Shown here piece by piece: positions 1 to 5,798 of a stretch of 7,333 nt of DNA. The position numbers and the translations under genes were made by a program. Within the stretch, counting starts at the first letter, position 1; each line of letters opens with the position of its first letter. The stretch comes from Streptomyces speibonae (GTDB lineage: Bacteria > Actinomycetota > Actinomycetes > Streptomycetales > Streptomycetaceae), in assembly GCA_000715605.1 (NCBI GenBank), contig KL568592.1, positions 11,016 through 18,348 on the forward strand, read 5' to 3'. The notes beneath the pieces are model-generated. The model made no database searches, had not been told where the DNA came from, and saw only the letters and a list, made by a program, of their open reading frames with translations.

Positions 1-588
1 ATCATCGCCGTGGTGGTCGCGCTGGCCTTCCTGATCATTCTGGCGGTGTTCCGCGGGCTGCTGGTCGCCGTCAAGGCGGCGGTCCTCAACGTGCTGTCCA
101 TCACCGCGTCGTACGGCGTCGTCGTCGCCGTCTTCCAGTGGGGCTGGGGCGGGCCGGCGCTGGGCGTCTCCGGCACGGTGCCGATCGAGAGCTATGTGCC
201 GATGATGATGTTCGCCATCATCTTCGGGCTGAGCATGGACTACGAGATCTTCCTGCTCTCCCGCGTCCACGAGGCCTGGCTGCGCACCGGTGACGCCAGG
301 GCGGCGGTCGCGCACGCCCTGGAGATCACCGCGCGGGTCATCACCTGTGCCGCGCTGATCATGGTGAGTGTGTTCGCGGCGTTCATCGTCAGCGACAACG
401 TCGTGGTCAAGATGCTCGGTCTGGGCCTGGCCGTCAGCGTGCTCATCGACGCCACCGTCGTACGGCTGCTGATGGTGCCCGCGGTGATGACCCTGCTGGG
501 CAGGCACGCGTGGTGGACGCCGCGGTGGCTGGACAGGATGCTGCCGCACATCGACGCGGAGGGGGAGGGCGCGCCGGCCGCCCCCTGA
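1..588 (+). CDS. MMPL/RND-family membrane transporter, C-terminal end (5' truncated by window)
   Basis: This is the last 195 residues of a large integral membrane transporter of the MMPL branch of the RND superfamily; the start lies left of the window. The fragment opens with a hydrophobic helix (visible residues about 1-16), followed by three or four more membrane segments. It carries the family signature GLSMDYEIFLLSR at about visible residues 76-88, followed by the typical amphipathic stretch with VHEAWLRTGDARAAVAHAL. Next come paired helices ending in a VPAVMTLLGRHAWWTP motif, which is characteristic of MMPL C-termini. In actinobacteria such proteins export lipids, siderophores or drugs using the proton gradient; the substrate cannot be read from this piece. 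The gene ends shortly before a strong hairpin and faces the DUF1996 gene convergently. Family assignment is secure; function is open. Confidence 0.93.
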   Translation: MIAVVVALAFLIILAVFRGLLVAVKAAVLNVLSITASYGVVVAVFQWGWGGPALGVSGTVPIESYVPMMMFAIIFGLSMDYEIFLLSRVHEAWLRTGDARAAVAHALEITARVITCAALIMVSVFAAFIVSDNVVVKMLGLGLAVSVLIDATVVRLLMVPAVMTLLGRHAWWTPRWLDRMLPHIDAEGEGAPAAP

Positions 589-595
589 CGCACGA

Positions 596-626
596 GGCGG
601 CAGGCCCCGCGAGGGGACCTGCCGCC
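596..626. terminator. Hairpin terminator between convergent genes
   Basis: Arms GGCGGCAGG (596-604) and CCTGCCGCC (618-626) pair perfectly. Inside them CCCC (605-608) pairs with GGGG (613-616) around a GCGA tetraloop, with one bulged A at 617. The 13-bp stem fills the 59-bp gap between the transporter stop (588) and the DUF1996 stop (648), so it probably ends transcription from both sides. There is no U-tract, which is common for hairpins in GC-rich actinomycetes. Confidence 0.75.
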
Positions 627-647
627 GTCGGTGTGCCGCGGACCGGA

Positions 648-2693
648 TCAGGCGTTGCGCCGCACGCTCCGCAGGACGAAGAAGCCGAAGATCACCAGCA
701 CTCCGCCGATCGCGGCCGGCCAGAGCTGGGCCCCGGTCTCGGCGAGGCTGCCGGACTGGCCCTGCGCCTCGGTCTTGTCGTCGAGTTCGGGGAGGCTGCC
801 GGGCACCTGGGCGGCCTGGGCCGCCTGTCCGCCGTCGCCGCCCTTGTCGCCGTCCTGGTCACCGGCGTCGCCGCCGTTGCCGGCCGGGGTGGAGGACTTG
901 ACGTCGGGCTGCGCGGTGTTGTCGCCCTTCCCGGGCTCATCGGCGCCCGGGTCCTGCGTCGGCTGCTCCTGCTTGCCGTCGCCCTGGTCGGCGCCGTCGT
1001 TGTTCTGGTCGCCTCCGTCGTCGTTCTGCTTGCCGTCGTCGTTCTGCTTGCCGTCGTCGCCGGGCTTGTCGCCGCCGTCGTTCTGGTTGCCGTCGTCGCC
1101 CTGGCCCGGGTCTGCGGTGGGCTCGTTGCCCGGCTCCTCGCCGCCGTTGCCGCCGTCGCCGTTGCCGCCGTCGCCGTTGCCCGCGCCGGCGCCGCAGGTG
1201 CGGCCCTCGTTGATGCAGTCGACCACCTCGTTCATCAGGTCCTCGTCGAAGACGTTGATGAAGTCGCCGTGGTCCGTGATCGGCTTGTGCAGCTGCTCCG
1301 GGAAGGAGTCGACCGCGAACAGCGGAGTGGTCTTGCCGCCGTCCTCCAGGCTCGGCGCGTCCACGTCGTAGACGATGCGCTGCACCAGCTGCGGCACCGG
1401 CTTGAAGCCGGACGGGCAGTTGCCGGCCTCGTCCGTGAACGCCATGTGCGTACGGTGGTTGGCGCTGTCGATGTTGCGGCCGTCCCAGCAGCTCTGGAAG
1501 TCGAACGAGCGCACCACGTCACTGCCCTCGGGGCACAGCGGGTACTTGTCGGTCAGCTGCCGGTCCTCGAAGCCGGTGCAGCTCCAGGACGCGTTGGCGT
1601 TGGCGGGGCCGTTGACGAACGACTTGGCGTCACCGGTGATGATGCGCAGCAGCCGGGGCATGGCGGTGACCTCGCCCTGCGGGTTGCCCACGAAGGTCAG
1701 GGTGACCTCCTTGGGCGTGACGATCTCACCGACGTTGCCCTCGATGCCGCCGCCCGGGGAGTTGGCGTCCTGCTCCTCGGTCCCGTTCTGCAGACGCAGC
1801 ACCGGCCAGTAGTACGCCGACTTGTCGCCCTGGTCCACGCAGGTGGTCTCCGCCTGCGCCAGGTCGTCGTCGCTGGAGAAGGCGTTGGTCGCCTGGTTGC
1901 CGATGTAGTCGTGGAAGTGGTGGGCGCCGTTGCTGACACCCGGCGCGGCGATCACGTTGTCCGAGTTGAACAGGCCGTTCTCGTTGACGCCGCAGTCGCT
2001 GACGAAGGTGCCGCGGGAGGCGTTCGCCGTCTGCTTCGGCTGGGAGACGTTGGGCTCGACGCTCTGGATGTCGACGTAGTCACCGGCGACGGGGCCGTTG
2101 CCGACCTGACCGCCGTTGCCGCCCTGTTCCTGGCCCTGCTGGTCCTCGCCCTGCTGGTCCTGGCCGTCGCCTGCGTCGCCGGCCTGGTCGCCTCCGTTGC
2201 CGTCGCCGCCCTGCTCGCCCTCCTGCCCGGCGGGGGCGTTGCCGGACTCGCGCACCGCACAGGCGGCGAGTTCCTCGAGGCCCTCGGGCCGGTCACCGAC
2301 CCGGTCGATGGCGGTGGCGATGCGGGCGAGGGTCGCGGAGCGCTTCTCCTCCAGCGGTCCCGCGATCGCGTTCTGCGCGAAGGCCGGGTCCTGCCGGATG
2401 GCGTCCGCCGACTCGCCGAGCCGCTTGTAGGCCTCGGCGATCTGGGCGTCCAGACCGGCGAGTTCCTTGTCCACCTCCGCCCGTGCCTCCTCGGGCACCG
2501 ACGTCAGCTGGGTGGCCACGTCCGGACAGTCGATCGTGGCGCCCGAGAGGACCTGGGCCTGGTCGGCGCCCGTCCCGTCCTCCGTCGCGGAAGCGTAGAC
2601 GTTGGCCGCCATCATGCCGCCTCCCCCGAGGATCAGGGCGAAGGCGGCGAGAGTCGCGCGCTGTTTCGGGCGTCTGCGTGTGTTGCGTGCCAA
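648..2693 (-). CDS. Secreted DUF1996-domain protein with LAETG sortase anchor
   Basis: 681 residues, read from a TTG start that has AGGAG 7 nt upstream; no ATG lies near. Residues 1-35 form an export signal: a basic n-region with RRRPKQR, then a hydrophobic core ending near NVYASA. Residues 40-150 are mostly helical with C56 and C145. Residues 155-203 are a Gly/Asp/Gln-rich linker. Residues about 205-500 are the DUF1996 domain, with HHFHDYIGN (258-266), SCWDG (401-405), [21 protein letters not shown] (416-436, slightly variable family motif) and [10 protein letters not shown] (477-486). Residues 501-645 are a second, longer acidic low-complexity linker. The C-terminus is a sorting signal: LAETG (650-654), hydrophobic stretch 658-674, then RSVRRNA, matching the LAXTG sites of actinobacterial class E sortases. 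Ten cysteines fit an oxidised extracellular protein. The biochemical role of DUF1996 is not established. It lies downstream of the LPMO on the same strand, but a terminator and 204 bp separate them, so it probably has its own promoter. Confidence 0.93.
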   Translation of the reverse strand: MARNTRRRPKQRATLAAFALILGGGGMMAANVYASATEDGTGADQAQVLSGATIDCPDVATQLTSVPEEARAEVDKELAGLDAQIAEAYKRLGESADAIRQDPAFAQNAIAGPLEEKRSATLARIATAIDRVGDRPEGLEELAACAVRESGNAPAGQEGEQGGDGNGGDQAGDAGDGQDQQGEDQQGQEQGGNGGQVGNGPVAGDYVDIQSVEPNVSQPKQTANASRGTFVSDCGVNENGLFNSDNVIAAPGVSNGAHHFHDYIGNQATNAFSSDDDLAQAETTCVDQGDKSAYYWPVLRLQNGTEEQDANSPGGGIEGNVGEIVTPKEVTLTFVGNPQGEVTAMPRLLRIITGDAKSFVNGPANANASWSCTGFEDRQLTDKYPLCPEGSDVVRSFDFQSCWDGRNIDSANHRTHMAFTDEAGNCPSGFKPVPQLVQRIVYDVDAPSLEDGGKTTPLFAVDSFPEQLHKPITDHGDFINVFDEDLMNEVVDCINEGRTCGAGAGNGDGGNGDGGNGGEEPGNEPTADPGQGDDGNQNDGGDKPGDDGKQNDDGKQNDDGGDQNNDGADQGDGKQEQPTQDPGADEPGKGDNTAQPDVKSSTPAGNGGDAGDQDGDKGGDGGQAAQAAQVPGSLPELDDKTEAQGQSGSLAETGAQLWPAAIGGVLVIFGFFVLRSVRRNA
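759..1193 (-). repeat. Low-complexity Gly/Asp/Asn/Gln coding repeat in the wall-spanning linker
   Basis: This segment of the DUF1996 gene encodes residues 501-645, a nearly unbroken run of G, D, N, Q, E, K and P. Two exact 18-bp copies lie at 1017-1034 and 1035-1052 and encode DDGKQN twice; a shorter GDGGN-type repeat lies at about 1150-1190. Because it sits directly before the LAETG signal, it most likely acts as a flexible stalk carrying the domain through the cell wall. Such repeats readily gain or lose units. Confidence 0.7.
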
Positions 2694-2700
2694 GGCAGTA

Positions 2701-2706
2701 CTCCTA
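2701..2706 (-). promoter_or_regulatory. Ribosome binding site of the DUF1996 gene
   Basis: On the - strand TAGGAG lies 7 nt before the TTG at 2693. It is a strong Shine-Dalgarno match at ideal spacing and is the main reason for choosing the TTG start. The next in-frame ATGs (residues 27-28) fall at the end of the signal peptide core and would destroy export. Confidence 0.8.
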
Positions 2707-2834
2707 CGCTTCTGTCGCGGGGGGGGGTCGGCATGGGATTCCCACGCCCCATACGCAAGCGGGCCGCCCGGTGTTCAAACGCCTCACAACTTCTTCCCCG
2801 AATCTCAGGCAACTCCCGCCCCGCGCACGCCGAA

Positions 2835-2865
2835 TCCCCGCCGGAAGGGGGGTGTCCGGCGGGGA
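2835..2865 (-). terminator. Hairpin terminator of the LPMO gene
   Basis: TCCCCGCCGGA (2835-2845) and TCCGGCGGGGA (2855-2865) are exact inverted repeats giving an 11-bp stem with a 9-nt loop. It starts 33 nt past the LPMO stop codon and precedes the DUF1996 leader, so read-through from the LPMO into the DUF1996 gene should be low. Confidence 0.75.
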
Positions 2866-2897
2866 CCCGGGAGCGGCAGTTGTGACGTCGCGGCCGG

Positions 2898-3572
2898 TCA
2901 GCCGAAGTTCACGTCACTGCACAGGAAGTACGTCTGGTCCATGTGCGAGGCCTGCCAGATCGTGTAGACGACGTGACGGCCGCTGAAGCCCGATGTGCTC
3001 ACCGGGATCGAGTAGTTCTGGCTGGGGCCGTACGCGCCGGTGCGGGCCACCAGCTGGAGGTCGTCCCAGCCGAGGGCCTGGGTGGCGGGGTCGAAGCCCT
3101 GCCGGGTGACGTAGACGAGGAAGTAGTCCGCGCCGTGGCTGGCCTGGTCGTACAGCTGGACGGTGAAGTTGTCGTTCACGTCCGTCGTCTTCCAGGCGCC
3201 CACCGTGTCCATCGAGTTGTAGCGCCCGCTCTCGGTGCGCCCGCCGCTGCACAGCTGGCCGTCGGGGACGACCGCCCGGAAGTTGCCGGCGGAGCCGTTG
3301 CGGTAGAGGCCGTTCCAGTTCCACATGGCGTTGGGGTCGTCCTGCCATGCCTGCCAGCACATGGGGTCCTCCTGGGCCATGGCCGGATTCTGGAAGTCGC
3401 TCCCCCACCGCTGCCAGCAGCCGTAGTTGCGGGAGGCGGGATCGATCACGGAGCCGTGGGCGACGGCGGTGCCGCTCCAGGGGATCAGGGAGAGCAGCGC
3501 GGCCACCGCGACCGTCAGGGCGAGCGACAGACGGGTCCGGAGGGACTTTAAGTCATGCCCATGCCAAGCCAT
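2898..3572 (-). CDS. AA10 lytic polysaccharide monooxygenase, single domain (ScLPMO10B-like)
   Basis: Copper enzyme that oxidatively cleaves glycosidic bonds in crystalline cellulose or chitin outside the cell. The 224-residue precursor has a signal peptide ending TAVA/H; cleavage after A38 makes H39 the N-terminal histidine of the copper-binding brace. The second brace histidine is H146 in DQASHGADYFLVY, with A144 at the conserved Ala position; Y215 or F216 near the C-terminus should supply the axial residue. Four cysteines (52, 72, 108, 218) can form two disulfides. Mature length is 186 residues with no carbohydrate-binding module. From memory the mature sequence closely follows S. coelicolor ScLPMO10B (motifs HGSVIDPASRNYGCW, QLCSGGRTESGRYNS, IWQASHMDQTYFLCSDV), an enzyme reported to act on cellulose at C1 and C4 and also on chitin; this specificity is inferred. 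The ATG has GGAAGGA 8 nt upstream. Codon 8 is TTA, implying bldA-dependent translation. A CebR box lies 63 bp upstream, so expression should follow cello-oligosaccharide supply. Confidence 0.96.
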   Translation of the reverse strand: MAWHGHDLKSLRTRLSLALTVAVAALLSLIPWSGTAVAHGSVIDPASRNYGCWQRWGSDFQNPAMAQEDPMCWQAWQDDPNAMWNWNGLYRNGSAGNFRAVVPDGQLCSGGRTESGRYNSMDTVGAWKTTDVNDNFTVQLYDQASHGADYFLVYVTRQGFDPATQALGWDDLQLVARTGAYGPSQNYSIPVSTSGFSGRHVVYTIWQASHMDQTYFLCSDVNFG

Positions 3573-3580
3573 TGGTTTCT

Positions 3581-3587
3581 TCCTTCC
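3581..3587 (-). promoter_or_regulatory. Ribosome binding site of the LPMO gene
   Basis: GGAAGGA on the - strand, 8 nt before the ATG at 3572. It fixes the start upstream of the TTA codon; the next in-frame start-like codon (GTG at residue 23) would fall in the middle of the signal peptide. Confidence 0.7.
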
Positions 3588-3635
3588 ACTGTGGGGGTCG
3601 TGGGGATGACGGTGAGCACCCCCCGCCCGACATCA

Positions 3636-3649
3636 TGGGAGCGCTCCCA
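3636..3649. promoter_or_regulatory. CebR operator (LPMO promoter)
   Basis: TGGGAGCGCTCCCA is a perfect 14-bp palindrome identical to the consensus bound by CebR of Streptomyces and CelR of Thermobifida, LacI-family repressors released by cellobiose or cello-oligosaccharides. It lies 63 bp upstream of the LPMO start. On the - strand CATGAT (3637 down to 3632) overlaps its edge by two bases and could be the -10 element; no good -35 is visible, so the promoter itself is tentative. Confidence 0.9.
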
Positions 3650-3657
3650 ATGCCCAG

Positions 3658-3679
3658 GCTGCGCCTCATGAGGCGCAGC
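3658..3679. promoter_or_regulatory. 22-bp perfect palindrome next to the CebR box
   Basis: The half GCTGCGCCTCA (3658-3668) is followed with no spacer by its exact reverse complement (3669-3679). It ends 8 bp from the CebR box. If the -10 at 3632-3637 is right, it sits about 33 to 54 bp upstream of transcription start, where an activator or second repressor would bind. It does not match the DasR or CebR consensus. It could alternatively form a cruciform or hairpin. Regulator unknown. Confidence 0.55.
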
Positions 3680-3715
3680 GGCAACACGCATTTGCGCCAC
3701 TTCCCGGAGGGCGGT

Positions 3716-3868
3716 GGCGCGTTCGACGCGTTGGGCACGTCCGGAGCTTTCGGCGCTATCGGCACCTCCGGCCCACTTGGCACGTCCCGCACGTCCCGCA
3801 TACCCCGCACGTCCTGCACGTCCCGCGTATCCGGCACTCGCGGCGCGCTCGGCGCTTTCGGCGACCGC
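3716..3868. repeat. Degenerate 9-bp tandem array, about 17 units
   Basis: The stretch breaks without slippage into 17 nonamers with consensus GGCACGTCC. The core GCACGTCC is exact in units at 3734, 3779, 3788, 3806 and 3815; other units vary (GGCGCTTTC, GGCGCTATC, GGCACTCGC). Second base G is invariant and third base C nearly so. It fills half of the gap between the acetyltransferase and the LPMO. One + frame reads as Gly-X-Y-like triplets, but no gene with a credible start and end contains it. Confidence 0.65.
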
Positions 3869-3885
3869 CCCGACCTCAGGGGCGG
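3865..3885 (-). terminator. Hairpin overlapping the acetyltransferase stop codon
   Basis: CCGCCCC (3865-3871) and GGGGCGG (3879-3885) form a perfect 7-bp stem with a 7-nt loop that contains the TGA stop of the acetyltransferase gene. It is a plausible terminator for that gene; there is no U-tract and the stem is short. Confidence 0.45.
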
Positions 3886-4508
3886 CCGGGGTCCGCCGTC
3901 GTGCGTCCGAGGCACACGACCGAATCGTCCATCGGTACGGCGATCTCTTCGAAGCCCATCCGGTCGTAGAAGGCCCGGGCCGGCTTGTTGGCCACCGCCA
4001 TCACCAGGTGCACGGCCGGGACACCCGCGTCCCGCAGCGCCGTGAGGAAGGTCCGCATCAGTCCGCGGCCGTACCCCCGCCCCTGCCACTCGGGCAGCAG
4101 GTCGATGTGCAGATGGGCCGGCCAGGCGGCCAGCTCGGGGAGGACCATCCGCTCCGGGTGGTGCAGCAGCGCGGCGATGTTCTCGTCCGGGGTGGACGGC
4201 GGGCCGGACGGCTCGGGATGGAGGTCGGCGACGAGGGGCAGCCAGTCCGTACGGAAGGCCCTGGCGAAGCGGACGGTGTCGGCGGTGCCGACGATGTAGC
4301 CGACCGCCCGGCCCTCCCCATCGTCCAAGACGAAGGCCAGTTCGGGCTCCAGATGGACGTAGGGCGCCGCGAACGTGTCCGGAAAGACACTGGGGTCGGC
4401 GTAGTGGGGGCGGCTGTCCTGACCGTTGTGGGCGGTGCGGACGCAGATGTCGTCGAGGGCCGGCCGGTCCTCGACGCGGTACGGGCGGATCCTGGGGGAC
4501 TCGGTCAT
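3876..4508 (-). CDS. GNAT N-acetyltransferase, related to the O-GlcNAcase HAT-like domain
   Basis: 210-residue cytoplasmic protein of the GCN5-related acetyltransferase fold, transferring an acetyl group from acetyl-CoA to an unknown acceptor. The acetyl-CoA pyrophosphate-binding motif is QGRGYGRGL (residues 142-150), followed by the typical C-terminal block with ANKPARAFYDRMGFEEI. The N-terminal half (IRPYRVED, ICVRTAHNGQDSRPHYADP, PYVHLEPELAFVLDD, GYIVGTADTVRFARAF) is the pattern of bacterial homologues of the acetyltransferase-like C-terminal domain of human O-GlcNAcase; structures of some bacterial members exist, but a physiological substrate is not established as far as I know. The frame stays open upstream to an ATG at 4580, but that would run through the promoter and the CebR box; another ATG at 4517 lies inside the -10. 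The ATG at 4508 is therefore chosen, probably on a leaderless mRNA. Its operator predicts induction with cellulose-utilisation genes. It is divergent from the YihY gene. Confidence 0.9.
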   Translation of the reverse strand: MTESPRIRPYRVEDRPALDDICVRTAHNGQDSRPHYADPSVFPDTFAAPYVHLEPELAFVLDDGEGRAVGYIVGTADTVRFARAFRTDWLPLVADLHPEPSGPPSTPDENIAALLHHPERMVLPELAAWPAHLHIDLLPEWQGRGYGRGLMRTFLTALRDAGVPAVHLVMAVANKPARAFYDRMGFEEIAVPMDDSVVCLGRTTADPGRP

Positions 4509-4515
4509 GCCTCGC

Positions 4516-4544
4516 ATCCTGCCCGTTTGGGAGCGCTCCCACAA
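4516..4544 (-). promoter_or_regulatory. Promoter of the acetyltransferase gene, probably leaderless
   Basis: On the - strand TTGTGG (4544-4539), a 17-nt spacer, and CAGGAT (4521-4516) form a good housekeeping-type promoter. The -10 ends 7 nt before the ATG at 4508, so transcription should begin at or next to the A of the start codon. Leaderless mRNAs are common in Streptomyces. An alternative is a leadered mRNA from an unseen upstream promoter using GGA, 8 nt before the ATG, as ribosome site. Confidence 0.65.
4528..4541. promoter_or_regulatory. CebR operator (acetyltransferase promoter)
   Basis: Second exact TGGGAGCGCTCCCA. It covers three bases of the acetyltransferase -35 and most of the -35/-10 spacer, the classic position for repression by blocking RNA polymerase. 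It lies 19 bp upstream of the acetyltransferase ATG and 55 bp upstream of the divergent YihY start, so it might also affect YihY, though no YihY promoter could be recognised. Confidence 0.9.
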
Positions 4545-4596
4545 GCGGTTTCGACGTGCGGGGCGTGACACGCCGTCCACGGGTTACCCGGCGCGC

Positions 4597-5715
4597 ATGA
4601 AGCTGCATATCCCGGGGCGGCAGTCCCCTGAGAACACGACGGATGAGGCCCGTCCGGATCGCGGGGGGCAGCGCGCGGCATCGGAGGCGACCCGCACGGG
4701 TCAGGGGGCGCGGCGCGCGGAACCGGAGGAGCCCGGGCCGAGCGACGAGGTGGAGCGGGCGGCGCCGGACGCCCTGACCAAGCTTCCGAAGGGCGCGTGG
4801 GGCGCGGCGCTCAAGGGCAGTGTGCGCGAGTTCAAGGACGACGAGCTCACCGACCGGGCCGCGGCGCTGACGTACTACGGCGTGCTGTCGCTGTTCCCGG
4901 CGCTGCTGGCCCTGGTCTCGATCCTGGGACTCACCGGCGAGTCCACCACGGACAAGGTGCTGGAGAACATCCAGGAGCTCACCGCACCCGGCGCGGCCCG
5001 CGACATCATCACCCAGGCGGTGGAGCAGTTGCAGGGCAACGCCGGCGTCGGCTCGATCGTGGCGGTCGTCGGTCTCGTGCTGGCGATCTGGTCGGCGTCG
5101 GGGTACGTGGCGGCGTTCATGCGCTCGGCGAACGCGGTCTACGACATGCCCGAGGGGCGCCCGATCTGGAAGGTGCTGCCGGTACGGCTCGGGGTGACGG
5201 TCGCGCTGATGGTGATGGCCGTGATCAGCGCGCTGATCGTGGTCTTCACCGGCGGGCTGGCCCGGCAGGCGGGTGATCTCCTCGGTCTGGGCGACACCGC
5301 GCTGACCGTGTGGTCGATCGCCAAGTGGCCGGTGCTGGTCCTCCTGGTCACCATCATGATCGCGCTGCTGTACTGGGCGGCCCCGAATGCCAGGGTCAGG
5401 GGGTTCCGGTGGATCACTCCCGGCAGCTTCCTGGCGCTGGGCATCTGGCTGCTCGCCTCCGCCGGCTTCGCCCTCTACGTCGCCAACTTCGGGTCGTACA
5501 ATAAGACGTACGGCACGATGGCCGGTGTCATCATCTTCCTGATCTGGCTGTGGATCACCAACCTGGCCATTCTGCTCGGGCTGGAGTTCGACGCGGAGAT
5601 CGCCCGGCAGCGGGCCATCGCCGGTGGCCATCCGCCCGAGGCGGAGCCGTACACGCAGCCGCGCGACACCCGGACCTGGGACGAGCAGGACCGACGGCGG
5701 ATGGACGAGCCCTGA
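4597..5715 (+). CDS. YihY/BrkB-family (virulence factor BrkB) inner membrane protein
   Basis: 372 residues. Residues 1-60 are polar and probably disordered. The conserved domain follows with about six membrane helices (roughly 93-113, 151-175, 194-220, 240-261, 273-297, 307-329). Family signatures are DRAAALTYYGVLSLFPALLALVSILG (87-112), SASGYVAAFMRSANAVYDMPEGRPIWK (166-192) and YNKTYGTMAGVIIFLIWLWITNLAILLGLEFDAEIAR (301-337). The tail after 340 is short, charged and cytoplasmic. The molecular function of the family is unsettled; older links to BrkB serum resistance and ribonuclease BN do not establish one. Start choice: the frame is open to an ATG at 4426, but that part is antisense to the acetyltransferase and crosses its promoter, so ATG 4597 is preferred even though its ribosome site is weak. 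It has its own terminator and no partner gene. Confidence 0.92.
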   Translation: MKLHIPGRQSPENTTDEARPDRGGQRAASEATRTGQGARRAEPEEPGPSDEVERAAPDALTKLPKGAWGAALKGSVREFKDDELTDRAAALTYYGVLSLFPALLALVSILGLTGESTTDKVLENIQELTAPGAARDIITQAVEQLQGNAGVGSIVAVVGLVLAIWSASGYVAAFMRSANAVYDMPEGRPIWKVLPVRLGVTVALMVMAVISALIVVFTGGLARQAGDLLGLGDTALTVWSIAKWPVLVLLVTIMIALLYWAAPNARVRGFRWITPGSFLALGIWLLASAGFALYVANFGSYNKTYGTMAGVIIFLIWLWITNLAILLGLEFDAEIARQRAIAGGHPPEAEPYTQPRDTRTWDEQDRRRMDEP

Positions 5716-5750
5716 CGAGGTGGGCCGGCCCCCGGCCCCCGCCGGCCCGG

Positions 5751-5798
5751 CACACCGGGAGGGCCCGACCGCGCCGACGGCCGGGCCCTCCCGGTGTG
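5751..5798. terminator. Strong bidirectional hairpin terminator
   Basis: CACACCGGGAGGGCCCG (5751-5767) and its exact reverse complement (5782-5798) form a perfect 17-bp stem with a 14-nt loop. It fills the gap between the convergent YihY gene (ends 5715) and the oxidoreductase gene (stop at 5799), ending one base before the latter's stop codon. Confidence 0.88.

Noticed and set aside
510..2885. 791-codon open frame on the + strand across the DUF1996 gene
   Set aside because: It is antisense to a protein with a signal peptide, conserved motifs and a sorting signal; its Val/Ala/Leu/Arg-rich translation is the usual artefact of GC-rich repeats and has no domain.
3716..3868. CRISPR array
   Set aside because: Units are 9 bp with no unique spacers and no cas genes nearby.
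3650..4045. Small + strand frame with Gly-X-Y-like repeats starting at an ATG inside the LPMO control region
   Set aside because: No ribosome site is visible, it overlaps the 22-bp palindrome and runs antisense into the acetyltransferase, where its composition becomes Arg/Pro-rich. Kept only as a comment on the 9-bp array.
3876..4580. Longer acetyltransferase beginning at 4580
   Set aside because: The additional 24 residues would be encoded by the CebR box, -35 and -10, and have no homologous look; the domain begins at TESPRIRPYRVED.
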